A stretch of DNA of 64,000 bases from assembly GCF_016892705.1 (NCBI RefSeq), contig NZ_JAFEMB010000005.1:300811-364810 (forward strand). The letters are read 5' to 3'. The stretch is from Microvirga pudoricolor. Lineage in GTDB: Bacteria; Pseudomonadota; Alphaproteobacteria; Rhizobiales; Beijerinckiaceae. Position numbers and translations under genes: made by a program. The notes beneath the pieces were generated by a model. That model saw nothing but the letters and a program-made list of their open reading frames with translations, was not told where the DNA came from and did not search any database. The first letter of the stretch is position 1. Every line of letters starts with the position of its first letter. Of this stretch, positions 31,438 to 40,631 are shown in pieces.

Positions 31438-31471
31438 AGAAAAAAGGCCGGGCGCGATGCCCGGCCTTTTC
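31438..31471. terminator. Bidirectional terminator
   Basis: AAAAAGGCCGGGC and GCCCGGCCTTTT pair around a GCGAT loop. On the plus strand it ends the hydrolase transcript; on the minus strand it ends the RTX protease transcript, the T-run being supplied by the A-tract at 31438-31445. Confidence 0.88.
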
Positions 31472-31489
31472 GTTGGGTGACGTGCCGTC

Positions 31490-33520
31490 TCAGATGAAGA
31501 CGAAGTCGTTGAGATGCAGGGCGGTCTTGCCCACGCCCGTCAGGGTGAGGCTGAACTCGCCCTTGGCGATGACCGTGTTGCCCCCCGACTGATAGGCCGT
31601 GCTCATAAGAGCCGCGTAGTCGGCAAACACGCTCTTGTAGACGATGATCTTCTCGTAATCGTCAGGCCCGGCGGCAAAGTCCGCAATGGTGGTCTTGGCC
31701 CAGGGGCGGATGTGGTAGGTGTCCCGGCCCCAGCCGCCGATCAGCAGCGAACCCACCCCGTCGCCGATGAGGATGTCGTCGCCGTAGCCCCCGTCGAGGG
31801 TGTCCGCCCCGGCCGATGAACCCGCATCCATGTCGAGGTAGTCGTTGCCGTCGCCGCCCATGAGGAGATCGCTGCCCGTGCCGCCGATCAGGCTGTCGTT
31901 GCCGAGATCGCCGTAGAGTGCGTCGTCTCCGCCCGCTCCCGACAGGAAGTCGTTACCGGCGTTACCGTACAGAGCGTTGGCCATGTGGTCGCCGAACAGG
32001 CTGTCGTTGTAGCGGCTGCCATGGATACCCTCGACTCCGCTATAGGTGTCCCCCGCCGCCTCTCCGGTGTTCATCGACGGGCTTGCCAGGCTGACCACGA
32101 GTCCGGTGCTCGACCTGTCGTACATGGCATAATCATGATTGCCGCTGCCGCCGATCAGGCGGTCCGCTCCCGCCCCACCGTAAAGAAGGTCGTTGCCGCC
32201 GTTGCCTTCCAGCGTATCGTTCCCGCCGTTGCCCGTGAGCGTGTTGGCGGCGGCATTGCCCGTGATCCGGTCATTGCCGGAGCCCCCGATGGCGTTCTCG
32301 ATCAGGGAGCGTGGGTCGTCGTTGTACTGGAGGGCATTGTACACGTTGCCCCGGACGAAGAACGAGCCATTGTCGATCGACGCCAACTGGGCGAACGAGA
32401 ACTGGGAATGCCCCCCCGGCGTCAGGTCGATGACGGCATTGCTGCCGTAATTTGACATGTCGTAGGTGTCGTTTCCGCCTCCGTCCCACAGGGTCAGGAA
32501 GATCGTGTTGTCATAAGGCAGCCCTTGCCCGACGCCATTCACGAGCGTTTCACCGGTCTGCGGATCCCACTTGTAGACGGTGTTTCCGGCGTTCGTCGTG
32601 AAGTCGGCGCCATAGAGGGCCTGCAAGGCGGCGATATCGTAAGCCATGAATGTCTGCGGCTTATCGAACGACGCCGCATAGGACATGACCGTGTATTCCG
32701 GCGAGTCATGCAGGGCGCTCATGGCCGGCAGGTTGCCGCCCGCTTCATGGGGATGCTTCAGGCCGAGGGCGTGACCCAGCTCGTGCAGGACATAATAGTT
32801 GGCCCGAGCGCCGGGAGCGGCGCTTGTGGACGACCCCATGGTCAGCCACGTATCGCCTCCAAGGAGCGGAATGCCAGGATAATAGGCATGGTTGCGGTTG
32901 ATGAGATCGCCCGGCACGTAACCGCTGACCTGGATATTGGCGTCGTCGCGTCCAACGTAGTCGAGGTTCAGGTTCGTGAAGCCCTCGACGGACATCAGTG
33001 TCATCCTGGGACCGCCACTGAGCGGGCTGTACCCTTCCAGGACGTGCCGGATCGCCTGCTCGTTCTCGAACGACAGCGGCGCATAGCCCGCCGCGCTCGG
33101 ATTGAGCCAGTGGAAGTCGGACCGTGAGTCCGGGAAGGAATAGGTGACCGTCGCGTTGCTCCACTGAGAGCCGGAGAACAGCGCCTTGACGTCGGCATCG
33201 GCCGTATATGGGATGCTGTACTTTGCGTTTGCGACGGGAACGTTGGGGAAGTTCGATGCGATGGCGGAGAATGCCTCGAGCGGGACGGCCGAGATGTTCT
33301 CGGAGATGGTGTCGTAAACCCTCTCGACCCTGTCGCCGAACCAGGACGTGACGCTGTCCCAGATCGGAGCCGCGCTCGCGAAAGCTCCCATGGCCGCATA
33401 GGCTCCAGTGCCCGTGGACGCCGTGAAGAGCCCGAGGCCGTGTCCCGAAAGAGCCGAGTCTTGTACGGGAGAAGCCCAAAATCCGCTTTGGGCTTGGCTG
33501 TCGAGGCACGCATAGCACAT
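31490..33520 (-). CDS. Secreted M10-family (serralysin-type) zinc metalloprotease with RTX repeats
   Basis: A 676-residue protein. The catalytic zinc motif is His246-Glu-Leu-Gly-His250-(5)-His256 (HELGHALGLKHP), with the Met-turn in YTVMSYAAS, the metzincin hallmark. The C-terminal half has about ten calcium-binding nonapeptides of the GGxGxDxLx type (GGSGNDRIT, GNGGNDTLE, GGAGADRLI, GNAGNDFLS, GGDGNDYLD and others). There is no Sec signal; the extreme C-terminus LNDFVFI fits the Asp-plus-hydrophobic tail of type I secretion substrates. No ABC exporter genes are nearby, so it must use one encoded elsewhere. The ATG at 33520 (MCYACLDSQ) has AGGGAG upstream. The upstream region is AT-rich and the gene is possibly regulated on its own. 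Confidence 0.93.
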   Translation of the reverse strand: MCYACLDSQAQSGFWASPVQDSALSGHGLGLFTASTGTGAYAAMGAFASAAPIWDSVTSWFGDRVERVYDTISENISAVPLEAFSAIASNFPNVPVANAKYSIPYTADADVKALFSGSQWSNATVTYSFPDSRSDFHWLNPSAAGYAPLSFENEQAIRHVLEGYSPLSGGPRMTLMSVEGFTNLNLDYVGRDDANIQVSGYVPGDLINRNHAYYPGIPLLGGDTWLTMGSSTSAAPGARANYYVLHELGHALGLKHPHEAGGNLPAMSALHDSPEYTVMSYAASFDKPQTFMAYDIAALQALYGADFTTNAGNTVYKWDPQTGETLVNGVGQGLPYDNTIFLTLWDGGGNDTYDMSNYGSNAVIDLTPGGHSQFSFAQLASIDNGSFFVRGNVYNALQYNDDPRSLIENAIGGSGNDRITGNAAANTLTGNGGNDTLEGNGGNDLLYGGAGADRLIGGSGNHDYAMYDRSSTGLVVSLASPSMNTGEAAGDTYSGVEGIHGSRYNDSLFGDHMANALYGNAGNDFLSGAGGDDALYGDLGNDSLIGGTGSDLLMGGDGNDYLDMDAGSSAGADTLDGGYGDDILIGDGVGSLLIGGWGRDTYHIRPWAKTTIADFAAGPDDYEKIIVYKSVFADYAALMSTAYQSGGNTVIAKGEFSLTLTGVGKTALHLNDFVFI

Positions 33521-33720
33521 GGTAAACGCTCCCTGTGTTCCTATCTGAACTATATAACATATCTTAAGCATAAGCTTGTCAATAATTTTCTCCTCAGGAA
33601 AATTTCAACTAAAGCACATTGTATTCGTCGAGTTCATATCCCTAGGTTGCAATCGTCTGTGCTGGACCTGGTCCTAAAAGCTGATAAGAGGCGAACGATG
33701 CCGACACCCGAGCCCCGATC

Positions 33721-34983
33721 ATGAACGCGCCCAAGTCCGAATTCCTCAAGGTCCTCACCGAACGGGGCTTCATCCATCAGACCTCCGACTTCGACGGCCT
33801 CGACGCCGCCGCCTTGGAAGGGCGCCTGACCACCTATGTCGGCTACGATTGCACGGGCCCATCGCTCCATGTCGGCCATCTGCTGTCGATCATGATGCTG
33901 CACTGGCTGCAGAAGACGGGCGCGGGCAGACCCATTACGCTGATGGGTGGTGGCACGACGCGGGTGGGAGACCCGTCCGGCAAGGACGAGAGCCGCAAGC
34001 TCCTCACCGTCGAGCAGATCGAGGACAACAAGCAGAGCATCAAGGGCGTTTTCACGCGCTTCATCGGCTTCGGCGAGGGCCGGCACGACGCCATGATGGC
34101 GGACAACGCCGAATGGCTGACCAAGCTCAACTATATCGAATTCCTGCGCGATGTCGGCCGCCACTTCTCGGTCAACCGGATGCTGTCCTTCGACAGCGTG
34201 AAGCTACGGCTCGACCGCGAGCACGAGCTGTCGTTCCTGGAATTCAACTACATGATCCTCCAGGCCTACGATTTCGTGGAATTGCACCGGCGCTACGGCT
34301 GCGTTCTCCAGATGGGCGGCTCGGACCAGTGGGGGAACATCGTCAACGGCATCGATCTCGGACGCCGCCTCGGCACGTCTCAGCTCTACGCCATCACCTG
34401 CCCTCTCCTCACGACAGCGTCCGGCGCCAAGATGGGCAAGACGGCGTCCGGCGCGGTCTGGCTCAACGCGGACCTGCTGAGCCCGTACGATTACTGGCAA
34501 TTCTGGCGCAACACGGAAGATGCGGATGTGGGGCGCTTCCTGAAGCTGTTCACGATCCTGCCCCTGGACGAGGTCGCGCGGCTGGAGGCCCTCGCCGGCG
34601 CCGAGATCAATGAAGCCAAGAAGGTTCTGGCAACCGAGGCCACCGCCCTCCTCCATGGCCGGGACGCGGCGCTCCAGGCGGAGGAGACCGCCCGGAAGAC
34701 CTTCGAGCAGGGCACCCTGGCCGAGACGCTGCCCACCATCGAGGTGCCGGCGAGCCTCCTCGATGCGGGTCTCGGCGTCCTCACGGCCTTCGGGCCAGAC
34801 TATGCCAAGCTCGTGCCGTCCACGGGCGAGGCTCGGAGGCAGATCAAGAGCGGCGGCCTGCGGGTCAACGACGAAGCCGTGTCCGACGAGCGGGGCGTGC
34901 TCCGGGCGGAAGACCTGACCCCCGAGGGCGTGATCAAGCTCTCCTTCGGCAAGAAGAAGCACGTCCTGCTGCGGGCGGTCTGA
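33721..34983 (+). CDS. tyrS: Tyrosyl-tRNA synthetase
   Basis: A class I aminoacyl-tRNA synthetase (420 residues) charging tRNA-Tyr. The HIGH-type motif is LHVGHLLSI, the tyrosine pocket includes [10 protein letters not shown] and [17 protein letters not shown], and the KMSKS motif appears as [13 protein letters not shown] (lysine-Met-Gly-Lys form). The C-terminal S4-like RNA-binding region contains [19 protein letters not shown]. All regions are intact. It is followed by its own terminator. Confidence 0.96.
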   Translation: MNAPKSEFLKVLTERGFIHQTSDFDGLDAAALEGRLTTYVGYDCTGPSLHVGHLLSIMMLHWLQKTGAGRPITLMGGGTTRVGDPSGKDESRKLLTVEQIEDNKQSIKGVFTRFIGFGEGRHDAMMADNAEWLTKLNYIEFLRDVGRHFSVNRMLSFDSVKLRLDREHELSFLEFNYMILQAYDFVELHRRYGCVLQMGGSDQWGNIVNGIDLGRRLGTSQLYAITCPLLTTASGAKMGKTASGAVWLNADLLSPYDYWQFWRNTEDADVGRFLKLFTILPLDEVARLEALAGAEINEAKKVLATEATALLHGRDAALQAEETARKTFEQGTLAETLPTIEVPASLLDAGLGVLTAFGPDYAKLVPSTGEARRQIKSGGLRVNDEAVSDERGVLRAEDLTPEGVIKLSFGKKKHVLLRAV

Positions 34984-35010
34984 CGCGAAACCGCACGGCG
35001 CCGTGTTTGA

Positions 35011-35034
35011 AAGCCGCCTCTCGGGGCGGCTTTT
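35011..35034 (+). terminator. Rho-independent terminator of tyrS
   Basis: AAGCCGCC and GGGCGGCTT pair around a TCTC loop, followed by TTTTCG. It starts about 28 bases after the tyrS stop and lies just before the end of the convergent AsmA-like gene. Confidence 0.82.
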
Positions 35035-35055
35035 CGCTAGGCGATGGGATGCGGC

Positions 35056-38000
35056 TCAGCGGTCGGGGGTCGCGGGGAGCGGGTTGCCGGCCTGTGGCGC
35101 CTCGCCGGCGCCGAAGAGCTTGCGCAGGAAGCCCGGCGCCACCGCCGAGAGCGGGTTGACCGTCAGCGTCGGGGAGGTGGCGGCACCCGACACGCGGAAA
35201 TTCACGGCGAACAGGCCCTCGTACTGGCTGCCGCCGAGGAGCGGACCGAAGAGGGGCACCTGGGCGAAGGCGTTGTTCAATCCATAAGCCGGCACGAAGG
35301 TGCCGCTGATGTCGAGCTTGTCCCGCGCATAATCGACATAGCCCCCCAGGGTAAAGCCGATGGACGCCCCCCAAATGGCCGCATCCTTGAAGTCGAGCCG
35401 CCCGGCATTGCGCTGGAAATCCACCCGCGCCTTGCTGAAGTCGATCCGGTTCGTATCGACCTGCACGACCTTCGGCCGGCCCGCCGCATCCTGCCCCGAG
35501 ACGACCTGGGTCTGGGTGGGAATGATCCGGCGCAGGGCAGGCTCGTTGGTCAGCGTGAATTCCCGCAGCATCACGTTGCCGGATTGCGGGCCGTCCCCCG
35601 TGCTCATCTGCAGGATCAACTCGCCCCCCGTCATGCGGCGGTAGATGTCGAGGAAGCGCAGCAGGGACCCGGCGTCGTCCGATTGCAGCAGGATGAGCGG
35701 CGTCGTACCGGGCTGGCTCACCGTGCGGGACACGAGATTGGTGGCGCCGAGGCGTCCCTTCACGTCGAGCTGGCGGATGTTCTCCTTGCGGATAGAGGCC
35801 TTGACCACCGCGTTGGTGACCGCCTCGTCGTTGTATCCAGTGAGAATGTTCAGAGCGAGATCGAGGTCGAAATCCTTGGAATCCTTGGCCGACTGGCCGG
35901 AGCTGCGCCCCCCGCCAGCCGTCGGAGACGGCCCGCTGAGAGTCTTCGTGAACGGGCGGGCGTCGCCCACGTTGCCGCGCACGATTACCTTGTAGACATT
36001 GCCCTGGCGGTCGAGCTGGGCTCGCATGTCGTCGCCGGGCGAGAGCTTGAAGGTCGTCAGGTCGGCCTTGTCCAGACTGCCGTCTCCCGACAGCACGGCG
36101 GAGCCGCGGATTTGTACCGAACCGCTGTCGAGCTGCAGGTCCTGGACTTCGCTGGTGGCTCCCTCGACCAGCGTGAGACTGAGCTTGCCGGGGCGACCGG
36201 CCGCCTTCGTCCAACCGGGAATGAGCTGGTCCACGGAGGTCTTGGCGAGGTCGGCCTCGATGCGGATGCCGGCTTTGGCGTCCCGGCCCATCGGCACCGT
36301 CGCCTTGACGGCGAGGGGGCCCGTGAGCTGCGATCCGAAGGAGAGCCCCCGGCGCTGCCGGGCCGCCTCGTCGAGCGTGAAGGCCACATTGGCTTCGCCG
36401 ACGCCCTTGGCCCTCTTGACATCGATGGTGGCGGGGCTGCCCGCGAGTTTGCCTTCACCCTTGATCGACAGGCTGCCCCGGTCGTAGGCCAGGGCGAGGT
36501 TGGCGTTCTCGAGCTTGTCCTTCCCGAAAAGCTTGTCCACCGTCATGTCGCTCACGGTGCCGTTGACGGTGATGGGCAGGTCGACGAAGGGCGGGATATC
36601 GTTCACGGCGAGGTCGATCCCGACCCGCAGCTCGGTAGCGCCCTTCATGGTCGCGGGATCGACGTCGAACCCCGTGATTTCGCGGATGCGCGGGGCCTGG
36701 AGCAATCCGCCCAGACCTTCGGCGCTGCCCTTGAGCCGAAAGCCGATCCGCGCCAGGGAAGCGTCGTCCCAGTAATTCTTCAGATCGAAGGTCCCGTCGA
36801 TGGCCTGAAGGCTTCGACCCTCGGCCATCTCGACAAGCCCCGAGGCGGCGCGCAAGGTTACGCTCGTTCCCGTGACGCTGCCCGTGACCGGAACCCGGGC
36901 GATGGGCGGCAGCCCTTGCGCAGCGACCAGGGTGGCGCCCGCGATGCGGAAGTCGATGGCGAGCGACTTGTCCGGAACAGGCCCTCCCGAAATGGACTTC
37001 TCCACATCGGCGCCCGACATGTCGACCTTAAGGCGGATATCCTCGACGGTGCCGGCCTTGAGGTTATCCACGAGGAAACGACGCACGGGAGGCGCGACGG
37101 CCTCCGGCCAGATCCTCACAGCCGCGCGGGCGTCCGTTCCGGTCCCTTGCACGTCCAGGCGAATCGCCTTGGGGTCGGACGCCGCCAGAAGAACCCCGCC
37201 GATCTCGGCGTTGACCTTCGGGCCACGCAGCTTGATCCCGTTCAGCCGCAGACCGTCTGGCCCAGACAGGTCGGCCTCCACGCTGTCGAGGCGCACCGGC
37301 TCATCGCCGGGCGCGGCCCCGGACAGGACCGTATCCTTGCCCGAGAGCGCGAGTTGCCAGCCTCTCTCGGCCATGAAGGGGCTCAAGGCGCCCTGGAGCC
37401 TCACGTCGTTCCCGCCGCCCTGGAGCTCCAGGGCGTTGAGGTGCAGCACCTTCGCGTCCTCGTCCCAGGCCACGTCCACCTTCGAGCGGTCGACCGCCAG
37501 GGGCGAGGTATCCTTGTCGTCGATCTGGACGAAGCCTCGGCCGCTGGCCAAGGTCGTCTTCAGCTCGGTCACCCGCCCGTTGGCGAAGGCGGCGTCGACC
37601 CGGCCGGAGAACTCGAGGTCCGTCGTCGCCGGAACGGCCGACAGGCCCGCCAGAAGGAACACGTCCTGCACGGGAGCATCGGTGGCCACGAGGGTGGCGC
37701 GATAGCCTGTCCGCGTCGTGCCGGAGGCATCGCCGCTCAGCTGCCACGGACCCTGCTGCCCGTCGAGCCTGGCGTCGAAATGGTGGCCCTCCCCGTCCCG
37801 TGTGAAAGTGGCGTCCACGCGCCGGAAGGTGGCCCTCTCCCGTTGGTCCGAACCGAACAGGCTCAGGCGGGCATTGGTGAGCCGGGCGCTGTCGAGGGAC
37901 GTCAGGACGCCCGAGCGACCGACCACGAGTTCGAACAGGGAGCCGACGATCCGCGACACGGGCGAGCCCGCCTGGGCGGCAAGCTCCGGCGCAACAGTGA

Positions 38001-38520
38001 CAGGCGTGGGCGCCTGGTCCGGCGTGGGCGCCTGATCCTTAACGGCCTCGGCGGAGGGTTCGGACACGAAGGTCAGGGACCCGTCCTTGGCCACCATCGC
38101 TCGGATCTGGAGGTCGCGCAGCTCGATGGAGCGAGGCTGAAGGCTCGCGGTCAGGAGCGACCAGCCGTCGACGCTCACGATGGCGTAAGGCGCCCGGACC
38201 ACGAGGGTTCCGTTGGGGTCCCGGATATCGAGGCCGTTGGCCCTGAGGGCCGGGTATCCGTCCTGGAGTTCGAGGGCCGTATCCCGCAGCGTCACGTCCC
38301 AGCCCGGCCCGATCCGCGCTGCCAGGGCGTCCGAGATCCTCTCCGGCAGTCGCCCGAAGCTGACCGGGCCGGCGGAGAGGCGCAGGTACAGCACCCCGCC
38401 CGCGATCACGAACGCCGTCACGAGACCAAGGGTCGCGTAGAATGCACCCCGAAGAACACGATGCGCCGCGCTTTTCCTGCCCCCCGCCCGACGCGGCCTT
38501 TTGATGAGAGATGGCTTCAT
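35056..38520 (-). CDS. AsmA-like/DUF3971 large envelope protein (YhdP/TamB-like)
   Basis: A 1154-residue protein anchored by one N-terminal transmembrane segment (about residues 25-48, GAFYATLGLVTAFVIAGGVLYL) with a basic cytoplasmic start (MKPSLIKRPRRAGGRKS). The rest is a long chain of beta-strand repeats in the periplasm, ending in a conserved AsmA_2-type domain (VQVDTNRIDFSKARVDFQRNAGRLDFKDAAIWGASIGFTLGGYVDYARDKLDISGTFVPAYGLNNAF). This C-terminal signature belongs to the YhdP/DUF3971 group, thought to form hydrophobic bridges moving phospholipid to the outer membrane. The ATG at 38520 was chosen; the frame is open another 195 codons upstream but runs antisense to the bcp gene. Divergent from bcp. 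Confidence 0.87.
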   Translation of the reverse strand: MKPSLIKRPRRAGGRKSAAHRVLRGAFYATLGLVTAFVIAGGVLYLRLSAGPVSFGRLPERISDALAARIGPGWDVTLRDTALELQDGYPALRANGLDIRDPNGTLVVRAPYAIVSVDGWSLLTASLQPRSIELRDLQIRAMVAKDGSLTFVSEPSAEAVKDQAPTPDQAPTPVTVAPELAAQAGSPVSRIVGSLFELVVGRSGVLTSLDSARLTNARLSLFGSDQRERATFRRVDATFTRDGEGHHFDARLDGQQGPWQLSGDASGTTRTGYRATLVATDAPVQDVFLLAGLSAVPATTDLEFSGRVDAAFANGRVTELKTTLASGRGFVQIDDKDTSPLAVDRSKVDVAWDEDAKVLHLNALELQGGGNDVRLQGALSPFMAERGWQLALSGKDTVLSGAAPGDEPVRLDSVEADLSGPDGLRLNGIKLRGPKVNAEIGGVLLAASDPKAIRLDVQGTGTDARAAVRIWPEAVAPPVRRFLVDNLKAGTVEDIRLKVDMSGADVEKSISGGPVPDKSLAIDFRIAGATLVAAQGLPPIARVPVTGSVTGTSVTLRAASGLVEMAEGRSLQAIDGTFDLKNYWDDASLARIGFRLKGSAEGLGGLLQAPRIREITGFDVDPATMKGATELRVGIDLAVNDIPPFVDLPITVNGTVSDMTVDKLFGKDKLENANLALAYDRGSLSIKGEGKLAGSPATIDVKRAKGVGEANVAFTLDEAARQRRGLSFGSQLTGPLAVKATVPMGRDAKAGIRIEADLAKTSVDQLIPGWTKAAGRPGKLSLTLVEGATSEVQDLQLDSGSVQIRGSAVLSGDGSLDKADLTTFKLSPGDDMRAQLDRQGNVYKVIVRGNVGDARPFTKTLSGPSPTAGGGRSSGQSAKDSKDFDLDLALNILTGYNDEAVTNAVVKASIRKENIRQLDVKGRLGATNLVSRTVSQPGTTPLILLQSDDAGSLLRFLDIYRRMTGGELILQMSTGDGPQSGNVMLREFTLTNEPALRRIIPTQTQVVSGQDAAGRPKVVQVDTNRIDFSKARVDFQRNAGRLDFKDAAIWGASIGFTLGGYVDYARDKLDISGTFVPAYGLNNAFAQVPLFGPLLGGSQYEGLFAVNFRVSGAATSPTLTVNPLSAVAPGFLRKLFGAGEAPQAGNPLPATPDR

Positions 38521-38676
38521 TCGCGGGGTCGAGCGATCCGGTTCTTGCAAAAGGGAAGAAGAGAGGGAATCAAGACGGCGGGACCATAACCCGCCGCGAC
38601 GGCTCCCGCGACCCTCTCGGCCAGCCTGCGGCACTTGTTCCCCAACCACGCAATTCCGCCGAAAGGAAGGCGCCCC

Positions 38677-39141
38677 ATGAGTCTGACCCTCGGAAGCCCC
38701 GCCCCCGCCTTCTCGCTCCCCTCCACCGGAGGAGGCGAAATCAGCCTCGACACCCTCAAGGGCCGGACGGTCGTCCTGTATTTCTACCCCAAGGACGACA
38801 CCAGCGGCTGCACCTTGGAAGCCAAGGATTTTCAAGCTTTGGGCGCCGAGTTCGCGGCCGCCGGCGCGGTCGTGATCGGCGTCTCGCCCGACAGCCTGAA
38901 GAGCCACGACAAGTTCCGGGCGAAGTACGGCCTCGCCTTCGACCTCGCCTCGGACGAGGCCAAGACGATGCTGGAGGCCTATGGTGTCTGGGTCCAGAAG
39001 AGCATGTGGGGCCGCAAGTACATGGGCGTCGAGAGGACGACCGTCCTGATCGACCGGGACGGAAAGGTCGCCCGGGTCTGGAACAAGGTAAAGGTCGACG
39101 CCCATGCGCGGGAGGTGCTGGAGGCGGCGCGGGGGCTTTGA
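38677..39141 (+). CDS. bcp: Bcp/PrxQ-type thioredoxin-dependent peroxiredoxin
   Basis: A 154-residue peroxiredoxin reducing hydrogen peroxide and organic peroxides. It begins LTLGSPAPAFSLPSTGGGEISL; the peroxidatic cysteine is in YPKDDTSGCTLEAKDF. In the best-studied Bcp proteins a resolving cysteine lies five residues later (TPGCTxxAC); here that position is Lys (EAKDF), and no other cysteine is present, so it is a 1-Cys form that must be reduced by an external thiol. The start at 38677 has GAAAGGAAGG nine bases upstream. It is divergent from the AsmA-like gene. Confidence 0.93.
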   Translation: MSLTLGSPAPAFSLPSTGGGEISLDTLKGRTVVLYFYPKDDTSGCTLEAKDFQALGAEFAAAGAVVIGVSPDSLKSHDKFRAKYGLAFDLASDEAKTMLEAYGVWVQKSMWGRKYMGVERTTVLIDRDGKVARVWNKVKVDAHAREVLEAARGL

Positions 39142-39369
39142 AGACGACGATGCCGAAGCTCGCCCCTCAAGCCGCTGGTTGCAGTACCTTCAACACCGTG
39201 CTCCCGGATGTTCGGGCAGCGCTCCGGGCGGCGTGAGCAATGCGCGAGCCGACCCGAGACCGATGCGGCTCGTTCCGACGGCGGAAAACCTGCCATGGAA
39301 AATGGCCATGGGACCGACCGCAACGCGATTCCAACAGCCCTGCCTGTCTGAGACAGGCGCCGCTCGAAC

Positions 39370-40498
39370 CTAATCGATATCCTCGACCGCGTCGGCACCG
39401 CCATAGACCCGATGCGCCAGGGACGCTTCCACGAACGGGTCGATGTCGCCGTCGAGCACGTCCTGCGGGCTCGTGGATTGGTGGCCCGTGCGGAGGTCCT
39501 TCACGAGCTGGTAGGGCTGGAGCACGTAGGAACGGATCTGGTGGCCCCAGCCGATATCGGTCTTGGCGGCGGCCTCCGCGTTGGCCTTTTCCTCGCGCTT
39601 CTTCAGCTCGGCCTCGTACAGGCGGGCGCGCAGCATGTTCCAGGCGGTGGCCCGATTCTTGTGCTGGGAGCGCTCCTGCTGGCAGGCGACGACGATGCCG
39701 CTCGGAATGTGGGTGATGCGCACCGCCGAGTCCGTGGTGTTCACGTGCTGGCCGCCCGCCCCGGAGGACCGGAAGGTATCGATCCGGCAATCCGATTCCT
39801 TGACCTCGATGTTGATGCGGTCGTCCACCACCGGGTACACCCACACCGACGCGAAGCTCGTATGGCGGCGAGCGTTCGAATCGTAGGGTGAGATGCGCAC
39901 GAGGCGGTGCACGCCCGACTCGGTCTTGAGCCAGCCATAGGCGTTGTGGCCCTTGATCAGGAGCGTGGCGCTCTTGATGCCGGCCTCGTCGCCGTCGGTG
40001 ATCTCGAGGAGTTCGACCTTGTATTTCCGGCGCTCGCCCCAGCGGGCGTACATGCGCTGGAGCATATTGGCCCAGTCCTGGCTCTCGGTGCCGCCGGCGC
40101 CGGAATGCACTTCCACATAGGTATCGTTGCCATCCGCCTCGCCGGACAGAAGCGTCTCGACCTGACGGCGGGCTGCCTCGTCCTGAAGGGCGCGGATCGC
40201 TTCCTCACCCTCCTTGACCGTGCCCTCGTCCTCTTCCATCTCGCCCAGTTCGATGAGCGTGATGGCGTCCTCGAGCTCCTGCTCGAGGCGCTTGATGGCG
40301 TTGATCTGGTCTTCGAGGCTCGTGCGCTCGCGCATGACCTTCTGGGCGGTCTCGGCGTCGTTCCAGAGGTCGGGATCTTCCGCCTGCGCGTTCAGTTCCG
40401 CGAGGCGTCGCTGGGCCGTATCCCAGTCAAAGATGCCTCCTCAGCAGCCCGACTGACTGCTTGGTCTCATCTACGAGGTGTTCGATTTCGGCGCGCAT
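39370..40498 (-). CDS. prfB: Peptide chain release factor 2, expressed through a programmed +1 frameshift
   Basis: RF2 ends translation at TGA and TAA. The start is the ATG at 40498; 23 codons (MRAEIEHLVDETKQSVG...) lead to an in-frame TGA at 40429-40427, preceded by CTT. Slipping one base forward at CTT-TGA-C restores the frame at GAC (40428) and gives a 375-residue protein, a normal length. The peptidyl-transferase motif GAGGQHVNTTDSAVR is intact, and the stop-codon recognition loop reads ISPYDSNARRHTSF. The frameshift is autoregulatory: low RF2 lets the ribosome pause and slip. The coordinates given span both frames. Next to pbp1a upstream, same strand. Confidence 0.96.
40426..40441 (-). 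promoter_or_regulatory. Programmed +1 ribosomal frameshift site of prfB
   Basis: Read on the minus strand: AGGAGG CAT CTT TGA C. The internal Shine-Dalgarno AGGAGG (40441-40436) lies three bases before CTT; TGA is the in-frame stop; and GAC is the first codon after the slip. This matches the known RF2 frameshift signal base for base in its essential parts. Confidence 0.95.
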
Positions 40499-40631
40499 CG
40501 TCTGCTTTTCAGGTTGATGGTCCGGGAAGGGGTGAGGCGCCTCTTACGCAGAGGCGCGGCCGCTGTAAAGAAGCCGGGCCCCGCCAGGGCCCGATTCCGC
40601 ATGCATGGCGTCAGATGGGACGTCGGGAATC

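Noticed and set aside
31800..32300. Regular short repeats resembling a CRISPR array
   Set aside because: They are RTX nonapeptide codons (GGxGxDxLx) inside the protease gene, with no fixed repeat sequence or spacers.
35044..38589. Very long open frame antisense to the AsmA-like gene
   Set aside because: Long antisense frames are common opposite GC-rich genes; the translation has no domain and a skewed composition.
40426..40498. prfB as a pseudogene because of an in-frame TGA
   Set aside because: The stop lies in the conserved AGGAGG-CAT-CTT-TGA-C frameshift signal and the downstream protein is full length and intact.
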